Positions 1 through 7,712 of a DNA stretch of 64,000 nt are shown one piece after another; position 1 is the stretch's first letter, and the number at the start of each line of letters is the position of its first letter. Origin of the DNA: Dorea phocaeensis (lineage in GTDB: Bacteria > Bacillota > Clostridia > Lachnospirales > Lachnospiraceae); the NCBI RefSeq assembly GCF_900240315.1, contig NZ_OEPZ01000002.1:434001-498000 (forward strand), read 5' to 3'. The position numbers were made by a program, and so were the translations under genes. The notes beneath the pieces are model-generated. The model saw nothing but the letters and a program-made list of their open reading frames with translations, made no database searches and had not been told where the DNA came from.

Positions 1-1
1 T

Positions 2-115
2 ACTGATATCAGAATTACACAATATGAAGCAACTACAAGAAAGCCTCTCGATGAAATCCTTGTTAAATTGGATAAAATACTTGGAGTATTATCACTTTAC
101 GACAAAATTAACTAA
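2..115 (+). CDS. C-terminal 37 codons of an unrecognised gene cut by the window start
   Basis: An open frame runs from the first bases to a TAA at 113-115. The readable end includes KPLDEILVKLDKILGVL, a plausible amphipathic helix. I do not recognise the family. It reads in the opposite direction to the small genes that follow, so it belongs to a different transcript. It is short enough that chance cannot be excluded. Confidence 0.35.
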   Translation, partial: TDIRITQYEATTRKPLDEILVKLDKILGVLSLYDKIN

Positions 116-219
116 CCTTAACATTTGTTCCACTACCACTATAAATTTCTAATAATCCTAAGGTTAACTGCTTTGTGTGTAGATATAAAATTGTCAAACT
201 GGAATTTTATTTTCGCTTA

Positions 220-396
220 CTACTCTATATCATCATCATGTTTATTAGTAAAAAGACTCCCAACAAACATTCCCACTCCCAGTCCTATAGCTAATCCTAA
301 TATAGTATGATTGAATACCACGCCTAATGCAGTTCCTACACCTACACCGATGCACATCCCATATATCATTCCATTATATTTATTAGTTTTTTTCAT
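220..396 (-). CDS. Small glycine-rich double-membrane-span protein (58 aa)
   Basis: The start is the ATG at 396, preceded on the minus strand by AAAGGAG at good spacing; an upstream in-frame start has no ribosome site. The protein is a short basic head, then two hydrophobic segments rich in Gly (GVGVGTALGVV and GLAIGLGVGMFVG, a glycine-zipper pattern) and an acidic tail ending HDDDIE. The function is unknown. A truncated second copy of its 3' end lies at 6041-6105, so this stretch of backbone has been duplicated or recombined. It follows a truncated gene on the same strand. Confidence 0.6.
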   Translation of the reverse strand: MKKTNKYNGMIYGMCIGVGVGTALGVVFNHTILGLAIGLGVGMFVGSLFTNKHDDDIE

Positions 397-426
397 AACT
401 GGTCTCCTTTGCAAATTCAAGATTTA

Positions 427-567
427 TTATTCTTTCCCATTCAATAGTTTATTTACTCTTTCAACCGGAAATCGGTCTTCAATGTCAATTATTTCAAAAA
501 AATTTAGGGGCAATTCTTTTTCTCCAATCAGAGTAAGATATTCATTAACAGCTCTGCGATCAATCAT
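427..567 (-). pseudogene. 3' remnant of an unrecognised gene, cut at the tnpV junction
   Basis: The minus strand reads MIDRRAVNEYLTLIGEKE onward for 46 codons to a stop at 427. There is no ribosome site before the ATG at 567, and upstream the frame runs antisense into tnpV. Most simply, this is the surviving C-terminal part of a backbone gene whose 5' end was replaced when the tnpV-tet(O) cassette joined here. Family unknown. It lies just upstream of the small membrane gene on the same strand and may have shared its operon. Confidence 0.5.
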
Positions 568-929
568 TATTTGAGGAACTGGGCGGCAAATACGAAAGGC
601 AAGGGGATTATTTGATACCGTGCTTAACTGTACCCGCCGAAGAAGAACAGGCAATAGGCATCTGGGGGCAACGGCATTTAGATTATCTAAAACAGTACCG
701 TAAAGTTACATACACCAATCTTCTTACAAGCGGCAGGCTAAACGCCTACCTTGCCGACATCAACAGACAGGCACAGGAACGCTTTGAAAGGCTCATAGAG
801 GGTATGAAACAGGCACAGGGCATAACGGAACAGCTAAAGGCAGAAAACGCCTTAGAATGGACAGGATGCCTCAATAACATAAGGGCTTGTGCGAGGGAGA
901 TTGTGGAAAAGGAAATTATTTTTGCATAA
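564..929 (+). pseudogene. tnpV: TnpV-like transposon protein, 5' end missing
   Basis: The frame reads SLFEELGGKYERQGDYLIP, then EEEQAIGIWGQRHLDYLKQ, LLTSGRLNAYLADI and ends NIRACAREIVEKEIIFA. This is the pattern of TnpV proteins carried by Tn4451-type and related clostridial mobile elements (recognised from memory). About 121 residues remain, close to full length, but no start codon with a ribosome site lies in front: the homologous part begins where the minus-strand remnant is cut. A terminator follows at 941-968. TnpV has no proven catalytic role; here it marks the left end of the tet(O) cassette. Confidence 0.75.
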
Positions 930-940
930 ACAGATGATTA

Positions 941-968
941 GTGGCAGGGGGAAATCCTGCCGCTTTTT
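941..968 (+). terminator. Terminator after tnpV
   Basis: GGCAGG (943-948) pairs with CCTGCC (956-961) and is followed by a run of T, 12 bases after the tnpV stop. It separates tnpV from the tet(O) promoter. Confidence 0.65.
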
Positions 969-986
969 CTGCTTTAGTTTGTCAGC

Positions 987-1015
987 TTGACAAATAAAGG
1001 GTTAAGGAATATAAT
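987..1015 (+). promoter_or_regulatory. Promoter of tet(O)
   Basis: TTGACA (987-992) and TATAAT (1010-1015) are separated by exactly 17 bases: a perfect vegetative promoter. It is followed by the leader peptide and attenuator of tet(O). Confidence 0.85.
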
Positions 1016-1032
1016 TAGATTCAGTATTATAC

Positions 1033-1260
1033 AAGGAGTTAATAAATATGCGGCAAGGTATTCTTAAATAAACTGTCAATTTGATAGTGGGAACAAAAAG
1101 TAGCAGTCCTGTTTCACTTTTAATATGGGGCTTAGTTTTTTGTACCCAGTTTAAGAATACTTTTATCATGTAATTTTATATGCCCGAAAACATATAAGTG
1201 TTTTGGGGCTATTGGAGTTATTTACCCAGTGATAGGAGTATTTATCACTGGGTATTTTTA
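1033..1260 (+). promoter_or_regulatory. tet(O) leader with short peptide and attenuator
   Basis: After AAGGAG (1033-1038) an ATG at 1048 opens a seven-codon leader MRQGILK ending at 1071. Further down, ACCCAGTGATA (1224-1234) pairs with TATCACTGGGT (1243-1253) ahead of a T-rich stretch, forming a terminator hairpin. This is the same arrangement as the leader of tet(M)-type ribosomal protection genes. There, slowed ribosomes under tetracycline are thought to favour read-through into the resistance gene. Regulation here is inferred from that similarity. Confidence 0.75.
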
Positions 1261-1295
1261 TGCCCTTTTTTGGGTGTTGATAGGAGGAAAATCAC

Positions 1296-3215
1296 ATGAA
1301 AATAATTAACTTAGGCATTCTGGCTCACGTTGACGCAGGAAAGACAACATTAACGGAAAGTTTATTGTATACCAGTGGTGCAATTGCAGAACTAGGGAGC
1401 GTAGATGAAGGCACAACAAGGACAGATACAATGAATTTGGAGCGTCAAAGGGGAATCACTATCCAGACAGCAGTGACATCTTTTCAGTGGGAGGATGTAA
1501 AAGTCAACATTATAGATACGCCAGGCCATATGGATTTTTTGGCGGAAGTATACCGTTCTTTATCCGTATTAGACGGAGCAGTATTATTAGTTTCTGCAAA
1601 GGATGGCATACAGGCACAGACCCGTATACTGTTTCATGCACTACAGATAATGAAGATTCCGACAATTTTTTTCATCAATAAAATTGACCAAGAGGGGATT
1701 GATTTGCCAATGGTATATCGGGAAATGAAAGCAAAGCTTTCTTCGGAAATTATAGTGAAGCAAAAGGTTGGGCAGCATCCCCATATAAATGTAACGGACA
1801 ATGACGATATGGAACAGTGGGATGCGGTAATTATGGGAAACGATGAACTATTAGAGAAATATATGTCAGGGAAACCGTTTAAAATGTCAGAACTGGAACA
1901 GGAAGAAAACAGGAGATTCCAAAACGGAACGTTATTTCCCGTTTATCACGGAAGCGCTAAAAACAATCTGGGGATTCGGCAGCTTATAGAAGTAATTGCC
2001 AGTAAATTTTATTCATCAACGCCTGAAGGTCAATCTGAACTATGCGGGCAGGTTTTTAAGATTGAATATTCAGAGAAAAGGCGGCGTTTTGTTTATGTGC
2101 GTATATATAGCGGAACATTGCATTTGAGGGATGTTATTAGAATATCTGAAAAAGAGAAAATAAAAATCACAGAGATGTGTGTTCCGACAAACGGTGAATT
2201 ATATTCATCCGATACAGCCTGCTCTGGTGATATTGTAATTTTACCAAATGATGTTTTGCAGCTAAACAGTATTTTGGGGAACGAAATACTGTTGCCGCAG
2301 AGAAAATTTATTGAAAATCCTCTCCCTATGCTCCAAACAACGATTGCAGTAAAGAAATCTGAACAGCGGGAAATATTGCTTGGGGCACTTACAGAAATTT
2401 CAGATGGCGACCCTCTTTTAAAATATTATGTGGATACTACAACGCATGAGATTATACTTTCTTTTTTGGGGAATGTGCAGATGGAAGTCATTTGTGCCAT
2501 CCTTGAGGAAAAATATCATGTGGAGGCAGAAATAAAAGAGCCTACTGTTATATATATGGAAAGACCGCTTAGAAAAGCAGAATATACCATCCACATAGAA
2601 GTCCCGCCAAATCCTTTCTGGGCTTCTGTCGGGTTGTCCATAGAGCCGCTCCCTATTGGAAGCGGAGTGCAGTATGAAAGCAGAGTTTCACTTGGATATT
2701 TAAATCAATCGTTCCAAAATGCGGTTATGGAGGGGGTTCTTTATGGCTGCGAGCAGGGGCTGTATGGATGGAAAGTGACAGACTGTAAAATCTGTTTTGA
2801 ATATGGATTGTATTATAGTCCTGTAAGTACCCCCGCAGACTTTCGGCTGCTTTCCCCTATCGTATTGGAGCAGGCTTTAAAAAAAGCAGGGACAGAACTA
2901 TTAGAGCCATATCTCCACTTTGAAATTTATGCACCGCAGGAATATCTCTCACGGGCGTATCATGATGCTCCAAGGTATTGTGCAGATATTGTAAGTACTC
3001 AGATAAAGAATGACGAGGTCATTCTGAAAGGAGAAATCCCTGCTAGATGTATTCAAGAATACAGGAACGATTTAACTTATTTCACAAATGGGCAGGGAGT
3101 CTGCTTGACAGAGTTAAAAGGATACCAGCCAGCTATTGGTAAATTTATTTGCCAACCCCGCCGCCCGAATAGCCGTATAGATAAGGTTCGGCATATGTTC
3201 CACAAGTTAGCTTAA
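1296..3215 (+). CDS. tet(O): Tetracycline resistance ribosomal protection protein Tet(O)
   Basis: A 639-residue GTPase of the EF-G-like ribosomal protection family. It binds the ribosome and releases tetracycline using GTP hydrolysis. The start at 1296 follows GGAGG at good spacing. Visible motifs are the P-loop AHVDAGKTT (residues 10-18), the G3 motif DTPGHMDF and the G4 motif NKID. The sequence matches Tet(O) closely along its whole length as I remember it, and length is exactly that of the family. A mosaic such as Tet(O/32/O) cannot be excluded without alignment. It has its own promoter and attenuator and is followed by the KTR gene and a terminator. It sits between remnants of mobile elements (tnpV, relaxase), so it was acquired. 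Confidence 0.95.
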   Translation: MKIINLGILAHVDAGKTTLTESLLYTSGAIAELGSVDEGTTRTDTMNLERQRGITIQTAVTSFQWEDVKVNIIDTPGHMDFLAEVYRSLSVLDGAVLLVSAKDGIQAQTRILFHALQIMKIPTIFFINKIDQEGIDLPMVYREMKAKLSSEIIVKQKVGQHPHINVTDNDDMEQWDAVIMGNDELLEKYMSGKPFKMSELEQEENRRFQNGTLFPVYHGSAKNNLGIRQLIEVIASKFYSSTPEGQSELCGQVFKIEYSEKRRRFVYVRIYSGTLHLRDVIRISEKEKIKITEMCVPTNGELYSSDTACSGDIVILPNDVLQLNSILGNEILLPQRKFIENPLPMLQTTIAVKKSEQREILLGALTEISDGDPLLKYYVDTTTHEIILSFLGNVQMEVICAILEEKYHVEAEIKEPTVIYMERPLRKAEYTIHIEVPPNPFWASVGLSIEPLPIGSGVQYESRVSLGYLNQSFQNAVMEGVLYGCEQGLYGWKVTDCKICFEYGLYYSPVSTPADFRLLSPIVLEQALKKAGTELLEPYLHFEIYAPQEYLSRAYHDAPRYCADIVSTQIKNDEVILKGEIPARCIQEYRNDLTYFTNGQGVCLTELKGYQPAIGKFICQPRRPNSRIDKVRHMFHKLA

Positions 3216-3266
3216 CAGCTTGCAAAAGTCATATAAAATGAGATTTGAAAGGATTAGAGACTAATT

Positions 3267-3440
3267 ATGATGAAATGCGAATGGATATTGTGTCCTGTTT
3301 GTGGGAGCAAAACCCGTAATAAAATTAGGAAGGACACTGTTTTGGAGAATTATCCCCTTTATTGTCCAAAATGCAGACAAGAAAGATTGATTAAAGTTGA
3401 CAACTTGAAGATAACTGTCATCAAAGAGCCAGACGCTTAA
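3267..3440 (+). CDS. Small cysteine-rich KTR protein (57 aa)
   Basis: The frame begins ATG ATG at 3267 and reads MMKCEWILCPVCGSKTRNK, then a second CPKC motif and a stop at 3440. Two pairs of cysteines (CPVC and CPKC) suggest one zinc ribbon, and the KTR triplet after the first pair is the signature of the cysteine-rich KTR family. Proteins of this type often sit directly behind tet genes in clostridial elements. Function unknown. It is followed by a strong terminator, so tet(O) and this gene form one transcript. Confidence 0.8.
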   Translation: MMKCEWILCPVCGSKTRNKIRKDTVLENYPLYCPKCRQERLIKVDNLKITVIKEPDA

Positions 3441-3445
3441 GACGC

Positions 3446-3493
3446 AGAGCCGATGAAATTGTGGAACAATTCACGAATCATCGGCTCTTTTTG
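3446..3493 (+). terminator. Terminator of the tet(O)-KTR transcript
   Basis: AGAGCCGATGA (3446-3456) pairs perfectly with TCATCGGCTCT (3478-3488) and is followed by TTTTTG. Confidence 0.85.
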
Positions 3494-3559
3494 TTTCGTA
3501 TTTGAAAGAACAAACTCACCAAATAAAAAAAACGATATTCGGGTGGGTTATTTTGTTAT

Positions 3560-4306
3560 ACCCTAAATTACCCTCTGAGTAAGCACGACCTTAAAGACTT
3601 AAAGGAACGGTGCAACGAGCAGAGCTGGGAACAGGGCTTGCATGTGCCGGAGAAAGGAAAGACATTTGCTGGAGAAGTCCGGGAAGAAACGGTGGCATGG
3701 AGCAAAGACACCTACCAGCTTTTGAAACAGGCAGAGCAGGGAAAGGTCAAAAGCTATGTGCAGGATATTGCCCTTGCGGTGCTGGATTGTAAGGAAACAG
3801 CGACCAGCCGGGAAACCTTTATCCGGCTGATGAATGAAAGAGGGTACGGGGTGGACTGGCAGGACAGCCACAAGTACATCACATATACCGACTTAGCCAG
3901 GGAACAGGCAGGAGAAAAGGCTTGTAAAATCAGGGATAACAAGCTGGAAAAATACTACAATATGGATTTTGGAAAGGAGAGTATGGAGCATGAGTTTGAG
4001 AGAAATGCACGAACAGCAGAAGCAGAGCAGTCCAAGAGAGCAGCTTCAAGAGTTAAACCGACAGAGCCGGACAGAGCTGGAAAACAGTCTGCTCAAAGAA
4101 GCGTTGGCGATGTCGAGCGAGAACTGCGAGGAATTGATGAAGCAGTCAAATCAAGAACAAGTGAGGGCAGAGCAGAACAGGCAGAGAGACGCAGAGCAGA
4201 ACAGGAAGCTCATCAGCGAGCTGAAGCAGAGCGTAGAGCTGCTGAAGAACAGCAACGAATTGCTTCAAGACGCTATATCGGGCGAGATTGGGAGCCTGAA
4301 AGATGA
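3560..4306 (+). pseudogene. C-terminal part of a mobilization relaxase, 5' end lost
   Basis: The open frame reads YPLSKHDLKDLKERCN, WEQGLHVPEKGKTF and further to REEQ-type charged repeats, ending RRYIGRDWEPER. Recognisable relaxase C-terminal signatures include LKDLKERC, EKYYNMDFGKE and an Arg/Glu-rich tail (EGRAEQAERRRAEQE). The catalytic N-terminal domain with its tyrosine and histidine triad is absent, and no proper start exists near 3560, so this copy cannot nick DNA. It resembles relaxases of Tn1549-like conjugative elements. Its last 317 bases overlap the next gene in a different frame. Confidence 0.65.
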
Positions 4307-4562
4307 GGTTAAGGAAAACACCGTCCAAGAGGTTAGAAAGGCGTTACAGGCGAATATAGAGGCTATACAGAGGGCTACAAAGCTTCTTGAGAAGCAGTCT
4401 GATACACTTACGAGCGTGATGAAGCAGAAGATCCGGGAGCTTGAGGAAAGTAAGAACAGTTTTTTTAGATATGAGGGCTTGAAGTTGTACCTGTTTTGGG
4501 GCGGTATGGTCTGCAATATTTTAGTGTTTCTTATGCTGTTGTATGGTATGATTAGTAAGTAA
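3990..4562 (+). CDS. Coiled-coil protein with C-terminal membrane anchor, relaxase partner
   Basis: Start at 3990 (MSLREMHEQQKQ), 4-10 bases after GGAAAGGAGAG; 190 residues. It is almost entirely charged alpha helix with heptad character (ELKQSVELLKNSNELLQ, KALQANIEAIQRATKLLEKQ). It ends in one hydrophobic span (LYLFWGGMVCNILVFLMLL) near residues 163-186. Its first 317 bases overlap the relaxase remnant in another frame, as in translationally coupled mobilization genes. A role as accessory mobilization protein anchored at the membrane is inference from position. Family not securely recognised. Confidence 0.6.
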   Translation: MSLREMHEQQKQSSPREQLQELNRQSRTELENSLLKEALAMSSENCEELMKQSNQEQVRAEQNRQRDAEQNRKLISELKQSVELLKNSNELLQDAISGEIGSLKDEVKENTVQEVRKALQANIEAIQRATKLLEKQSDTLTSVMKQKIRELEESKNSFFRYEGLKLYLFWGGMVCNILVFLMLLYGMISK

Positions 4563-4600
4563 AAAGAAATCGATAAATTAGAATTTGACGGGGAGGTCTC

Positions 4601-5023
4601 ATGAGGACAGAATATAAACACAATCCGCCCATTCCATATAGTCTGCATGATATGCGGGTCAAAAAGATTATAATTCAAGATAAAACAATAGTCCTTGAAT
4701 TCGAGGACGGATATGAAAAACTTACAGAACCTTTTGAACAGGTCGAGGGAAACATCACAATCGAAGGTGTGGATTTTGATTGTACCTGCGTTATGTTGCA
4801 GAGCAAATGGGGAAACTATGGAAAATTCAACGGTGAGAAATTAGAACTGGAACGCTTTATAAAGAGATACAAAAACTATAGCTTTGAAATTGTAGATGAA
4901 TTATACGGGTATAATCAAGTATTGTATTCTGGTTATTTATCTATCTTAGAAACAGAAGATTTAGTTCAAATGGACATTTCAATTTACTTTACGGGCAAAA
5001 TTATTTACGATACAAAAGAGTAA
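4601..5023 (+). CDS. Hypothetical protein (140 aa)
   Basis: Starts at 4601 after GGGGAGG. The sequence is rich in alternating beta-type stretches (KKIIIQDKTIVLEFEDGYE, NITIEGVDFDCTCVMLQ) with no signal peptide or membrane span. I do not recognise the family. A small soluble beta-rich protein in a mobile region could be an immunity or element-specific protein, but nothing shows that. It points toward the minus-strand genes that follow, converging at 5028-5056. Confidence 0.55.
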   Translation: MRTEYKHNPPIPYSLHDMRVKKIIIQDKTIVLEFEDGYEKLTEPFEQVEGNITIEGVDFDCTCVMLQSKWGNYGKFNGEKLELERFIKRYKNYSFEIVDELYGYNQVLYSGYLSILETEDLVQMDISIYFTGKIIYDTKE

Positions 5024-5027
5024 CAAA

Positions 5028-5049
5028 TTCTAATTTTCAATTTTACAAG
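5028..5049. repeat. 22-bp exact direct repeat, copy A
   Basis: A 22-base AT-rich sequence beginning TTCTAATTTTCAATTTT is found again, identical, at 5998-6019. The two copies bracket three small minus-strand genes (about 970 bp apart). Confidence 0.7.
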
Positions 5050-5055
5050 TTGGAA

Positions 5056-5289
5056 TTATTCTTTACTATCCATCCACATTAAAACCTTCTTACAATTAGG
5101 ACAATGCCATGCAGGACTTTCTATAACTGATGTTTTTAGGCTAATGCTTTTTTGCGTAAAAAAGCCTTTTATTCCAGTTTTCCAGTTTTTTTCTTCATCA
5201 GAAGTAAATTCGTACCAATGCCCACCACCTTGTCCTATACCTTGAACAGTTCCCTGTTCCATTTCCATTCCACAATCTAAACATTTCAT
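5056..5289 (-). CDS. Small zinc-ribbon protein (PF20097-like, 77 aa)
   Basis: Starts at 5289 after GGAGGTGAAAG. It begins MKCLDCGMEMEQGTVQ and ends with WHCPNCKKVLMWMD: two CxxC pairs about 60 residues apart that would form one zinc ribbon. The middle has WYEFTSDEEKNW. It resembles the small PF20097/DUF6487 family. Function unknown. It is the last of three short genes on the minus strand between the 22-bp repeats. Confidence 0.6.
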   Translation of the reverse strand: MKCLDCGMEMEQGTVQGIGQGGGHWYEFTSDEEKNWKTGIKGFFTQKSISLKTSVIESPAWHCPNCKKVLMWMDSKE

Positions 5290-5317
5290 ATGCTACTTTC
5301 ACCTCCACGTAAATTCT

Positions 5318-5560
5318 TTACATAAGTCTGCTTATCAGGTTATATGCTGTGACTACATAGACGAAAATTGCGATGCCTACAAATATCATAGCATCTTTCT
5401 TCGCACCCTTATCATAACACTCCTTTGCATTTGTCAAAAAAGTTAATCCCATAAATACAAACATAATCGGTAGTGTTATATTAGTAGAAACTATGTTCAT
5501 CAGTCCCAGCGAGCCAAAAATGATAGTTAATACGCTAAATATTGCTTTCCATATACGCAT
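5318..5560 (-). CDS. Small three-span membrane protein (80 aa)
   Basis: Start at 5560 with AGGAGG seven bases upstream. It has three hydrophobic stretches (AIFSVLTIIFGSLGLMNIV, ITLPIMFVFMGLTFLTN, DAMIFVGIAIFVYVVTAYN) linked by short polar loops. Unknown family. It lies between a zinc-ribbon gene and a DUF2500-like gene on the same strand with short gaps, so the three are probably one transcript. Confidence 0.55.
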   Translation of the reverse strand: MRIWKAIFSVLTIIFGSLGLMNIVSTNITLPIMFVFMGLTFLTNAKECYDKGAKKDAMIFVGIAIFVYVVTAYNLISRLM

Positions 5561-5581
5561 ACATAGTCCTCCTTTACAAAT

Positions 5582-5953
5582 TCATATTCGTTCAAACGAC
5601 AAATATCTCGTTCCTTGAAAAGTCAGCCTGCCAGTATCACCTTCTACAAGCATTCCATATTCTGTTCCAGAAACGCAAAGCTCTATTCTGTCTCCACTTT
5701 CCACCAAAAACGTCACATAATACGAAGTGCTGGTTGTAGTATGGAATCCGTGTGCACTGCTCAAATCACCTACATTTGCATGTTGATGATGCGTAATGTT
5801 TTCTCGCTTTGCAGCAACGACAACTGACACTGTTAATCTAGGTGACTGATTATTCTTATTCCATGTGATAATTCCTCTCACCAAAGAGAAAATAATGATA
5901 CCAACCACAATAATAAACATGATTGGAAACATAACGTTTATCAATTCAAGCAT
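5582..5953 (-). CDS. DUF2500-like membrane protein (123 aa)
   Basis: Start chosen at 5953 (MLELINVMFPIMF) because GAGGAGGG lies about 8 bases upstream; a longer frame to 6010 would begin inside the repeat. One N-terminal membrane span (MFPIMFIIVVGIIIFSLV) is followed by an exported or cytoplasmic beta-rich domain with SVVVAAKRENITHHQ, YYVTFLVESGDRIEL and a GTRYLSFER end, the pattern of DUF2500 proteins. Function unknown. Confidence 0.65.
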   Translation of the reverse strand: MLELINVMFPIMFIIVVGIIIFSLVRGIITWNKNNQSPRLTVSVVVAAKRENITHHQHANVGDLSSAHGFHTTTSTSYYVTFLVESGDRIELCVSGTEYGMLVEGDTGRLTFQGTRYLSFERI

Positions 5954-5997
5954 CTCAAACGCCCTCCTCGTGTCACCAGATTTTTTGTTTTGGAAAC

Positions 5998-6019
5998 TTC
6001 TAATTTTCAATTTTACAAG
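5998..6019. repeat. 22-bp exact direct repeat, copy B
   Basis: Identical to 5028-5049. It is immediately followed by the sequence that is duplicated from 193-284. Confidence 0.7.
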
Positions 6020-6040
6020 CTGGGATTTTATTATCGCTTA

Positions 6041-6105
6041 CTACTCTATATCGTCATCATGTTTATTAGTAAAAAGACTCCCAACAAACATTCTCACTCC
6101 CAGTC
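6041..6105 (-). pseudogene. 3' fragment of a second copy of the 58-aa membrane gene
   Basis: The minus strand reads LGVRMFVGSLFTNKHDDDIE and a stop, matching the last 20 codons of the gene at 220-396 with one change. Similarity begins near 6013 and stops abruptly after CAGTC at 6105, where unrelated sequence starts. It is the footprint of a duplication and deletion. Confidence 0.75.
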
Positions 6106-6124
6106 TTACGTTTTACATAAGAAA

Positions 6125-6150
6125 GGTAGTCATACACCTATATGACTACC
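6125..6150 (-). terminator. Hairpin after the pilin-like gene
   Basis: GGTAGTCATA (6125-6134) pairs perfectly with TATGACTACC (6141-6150). It lies 8 bases past the pilin stop. The T-run on the minus strand is short (CCTTTCTT), so it is a modest terminator. Confidence 0.6.
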
Positions 6151-6157
6151 CTGACTA

Positions 6158-6811
6158 CTAAGCTCTATTGTTCTCTTTCTGATTATTTCTCTTAAAATAA
6201 CCTAACATTACGATCAGCATTAATGCAACTGAGGCAATCATTACATGCAATTTTATATCTGTGCTGTCCCCTGTTTGTACCTGTTCTGCCGGTTTTGATG
6301 GTTTTGAAGGTTTTGAAGGATTGTCAACCTTCTTATTATATGAATTGTAAAACATTAATTCTCCATACTTCTTACCATCATTTTTTTCTGCAATTACTTG
6401 TGGAACCAATTTCCCATTTTCTCCGTTTTTGATATAAACAGCTATAATATAAGAACTTCTATCATATGTATAATTTTCTTTATCCTTACTTGTTTGAACC
6501 AAATGATAACGGTATACTCCGCCATGCTGGAACTGCAATGAAATCATCTTTTCCGCATTATTACCATCAAGTACAAAAACATGTCTGTCGTTATCAGAAT
6601 CTCCCGGCATAGGAATGCCTATGTCTAATGCACGAAATTCATAAGTTCCAGTAAGATCAATTCCTTTTTCATTGCTATTTTCTTCAAAATTTTGCTTAAC
6701 TGTTAACGGAACCTCTACTACATTTGACGCAGCTAAAACTTTATCAGCAGGAAAACACAAGAAACCAAACAATAGAGCAGCTAACACAAGTATCTGTCTA
6801 TTTTTCTTCAT
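6158..6811 (-). CDS. Pilin-like surface protein with sortase signal (217 aa)
   Basis: Start taken at 6811 (MKKNRQILVLAALLFG) because AAGGAG sits 8 bases before it; the longer start at 6832 has none. A signal peptide ends near AASNVVEVP. Residues about 30-165 resemble the streptococcal pilin isopeptide-linkage domain (FctA/Spy0128 type), with EVPLTVKQNFE, GTYEFRALD, FQHGGVYRYHLVQ and DRSSYIIAVYI. A Pro/Ser/Lys linker (KPSKPSKPAE) precedes QVQTGDST, a sortase-like signal, then a membrane span and a basic tail. It would be a wall-linked or pilus-assembled protein. The gene upstream is a truncated class B sortase whose stop overlaps this start, so the pair was translationally coupled. Confidence 0.8.
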   Translation of the reverse strand: MKKNRQILVLAALLFGFLCFPADKVLAASNVVEVPLTVKQNFEENSNEKGIDLTGTYEFRALDIGIPMPGDSDNDRHVFVLDGNNAEKMISLQFQHGGVYRYHLVQTSKDKENYTYDRSSYIIAVYIKNGENGKLVPQVIAEKNDGKKYGELMFYNSYNKKVDNPSKPSKPSKPAEQVQTGDSTDIKLHVMIASVALMLIVMLGYFKRNNQKENNRA

Positions 6812-6968
6812 ATTGCGGTTCTCCTTTTTCATCAGCAGTATTTTCTAAAATTCTTCCAATTAGAAGATGTCTGCCGTTTGTACTCTCTGAAGTACAAGTA
6901 GATAGCGTTACATATCTTTCATTATCATCAAAAGATGTTTTCTTCAAATATTTTGCGTGTTCTTTAGG
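6798..6968 (-). pseudogene. Class B sortase, only the C-terminal 56 codons remain
   Basis: The minus strand reads KEHAKYLKKTSFDDNERYV, then TLSTCTSE and GRHLLIGRIL to a TAG at 6798-6800. TLSTC contains the catalytic cysteine and the downstream Arg matches the sortase active site. Everything upstream, including the catalytic His, is missing: the frame meets a stop at 6969-6971 where base composition changes sharply. The stop codon lies inside the first codons of the pilin-like gene. The sortase was destroyed by joining of the GC-rich segment that carries the efflux gene. Confidence 0.8.
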
Positions 6969-7580
6969 TCAGTTTACAAGGAACTACACGCAGACCGTGA
7001 AACGGGCTGCTGACAACAAACGGCGCTATGCTCCCGGCTGGGTGCATAGCACCTGTTTGTTGCGGGGGTTTCCAAAGGGGGCAGCGCCCCATTTGGCACA
7101 CGACTTTGCGGAGCAAAGTGTAGTGTGTTATACGCTCTGTCGGCGTTGCCCTGAAAATACCGTTGCCGCCGGGGAGGGCAAGGGCATTTGACGCGGCAGG
7201 AAAGCAGGGCTTTGTTTGGGGCTGGTAAGCCGGAAACAAAGGGCTGATTTCAGCAGCAGACAGGGCGTATTATGAAAGCCCCCGTCCCTCGTCCTCCGCC
7301 CCCGGCCTATGGGACAAAAAGTCCCAAAGCTCTGGACACCGTGACCAGATGTGTGGCCACACTCCGGGAAAAGTAGCAGGACGGCAGGAAACCGTCAAGG
7401 CTGAAATGAATGGGCTGACGCCCGGCCTTGACCGTTCCCCGCCGCCCCGCTGGATGGGTGGACAAGGTGGCCAATCCCTAAAAGTGTTTGGCCGCACTCG
7501 TTCATTTTGGGGCCTTTCTTCTCCCAAAATTGAAATGGGCGGGAAAGCCCTAAAATGGCTTTCCCGCCTTGATTACCCAT
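6969..7580. other. GC-rich non-coding remnant with inverted repeats
   Basis: This stretch holds no gene I can support. Frames across it lack ribosome sites and run through the junction at 6968. The first bases read FYKELHADRETGC before a stop in one plus-strand frame, perhaps the tail of a mobilization gene. Inverted repeats include GTCAAGGC (7394-7401) with GCCTTGAC (7425-7432), and GGCGGGAAAGCC (7538-7549) with GGCTTTCCCGCC (7557-7568). It looks like control or transfer DNA of a former plasmid or mobilizable element. Confidence 0.5.
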
Positions 7581-7663
7581 TAGCAAAGACGGGCGAGACT
7601 GTCAACGGCGGCGCTGAAAGCGCCGTTCATCTTGACCGTTGACTGGCTCGCCTGGCTTTGCTA
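7581..7663. repeat. 83-bp symmetric inverted repeat with two 3-base internal loops
   Basis: Three successive arm segments pair in perfect order. TAGCAAAG (7581-7588) pairs with CTTTGCTA (7656-7663), GGCGAG (7592-7597) with CTCGCC (7647-7652), and GTCAACGG (7601-7608) with CCGTTGAC (7636-7643). They are separated by 3-by-3 mismatched loops. The apex holds a second hairpin (GGCGCT, gaa, AGCGCC). It has no T-run, so it is not a simple terminator. An origin of transfer, a single-strand origin or a recombinase site would fit; none is proven. Confidence 0.7.
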
Positions 7664-7712
7664 CTGCCCGTAAGAGATGGAAAAACAAGATGGAAAACAA
7701 GGTTAAAAATGG

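Noticed and set aside
6724-7191. 155-codon plus-strand frame
   Set aside because: It runs across the junction at 6968 and antisense to the sortase and pilin genes; no ribosome site, no family pattern.
7270-7642. Overlapping frames on both strands in the GC-rich remnant
   Set aside because: High GC leaves frames open by chance; no start signals and many inverted repeats instead.
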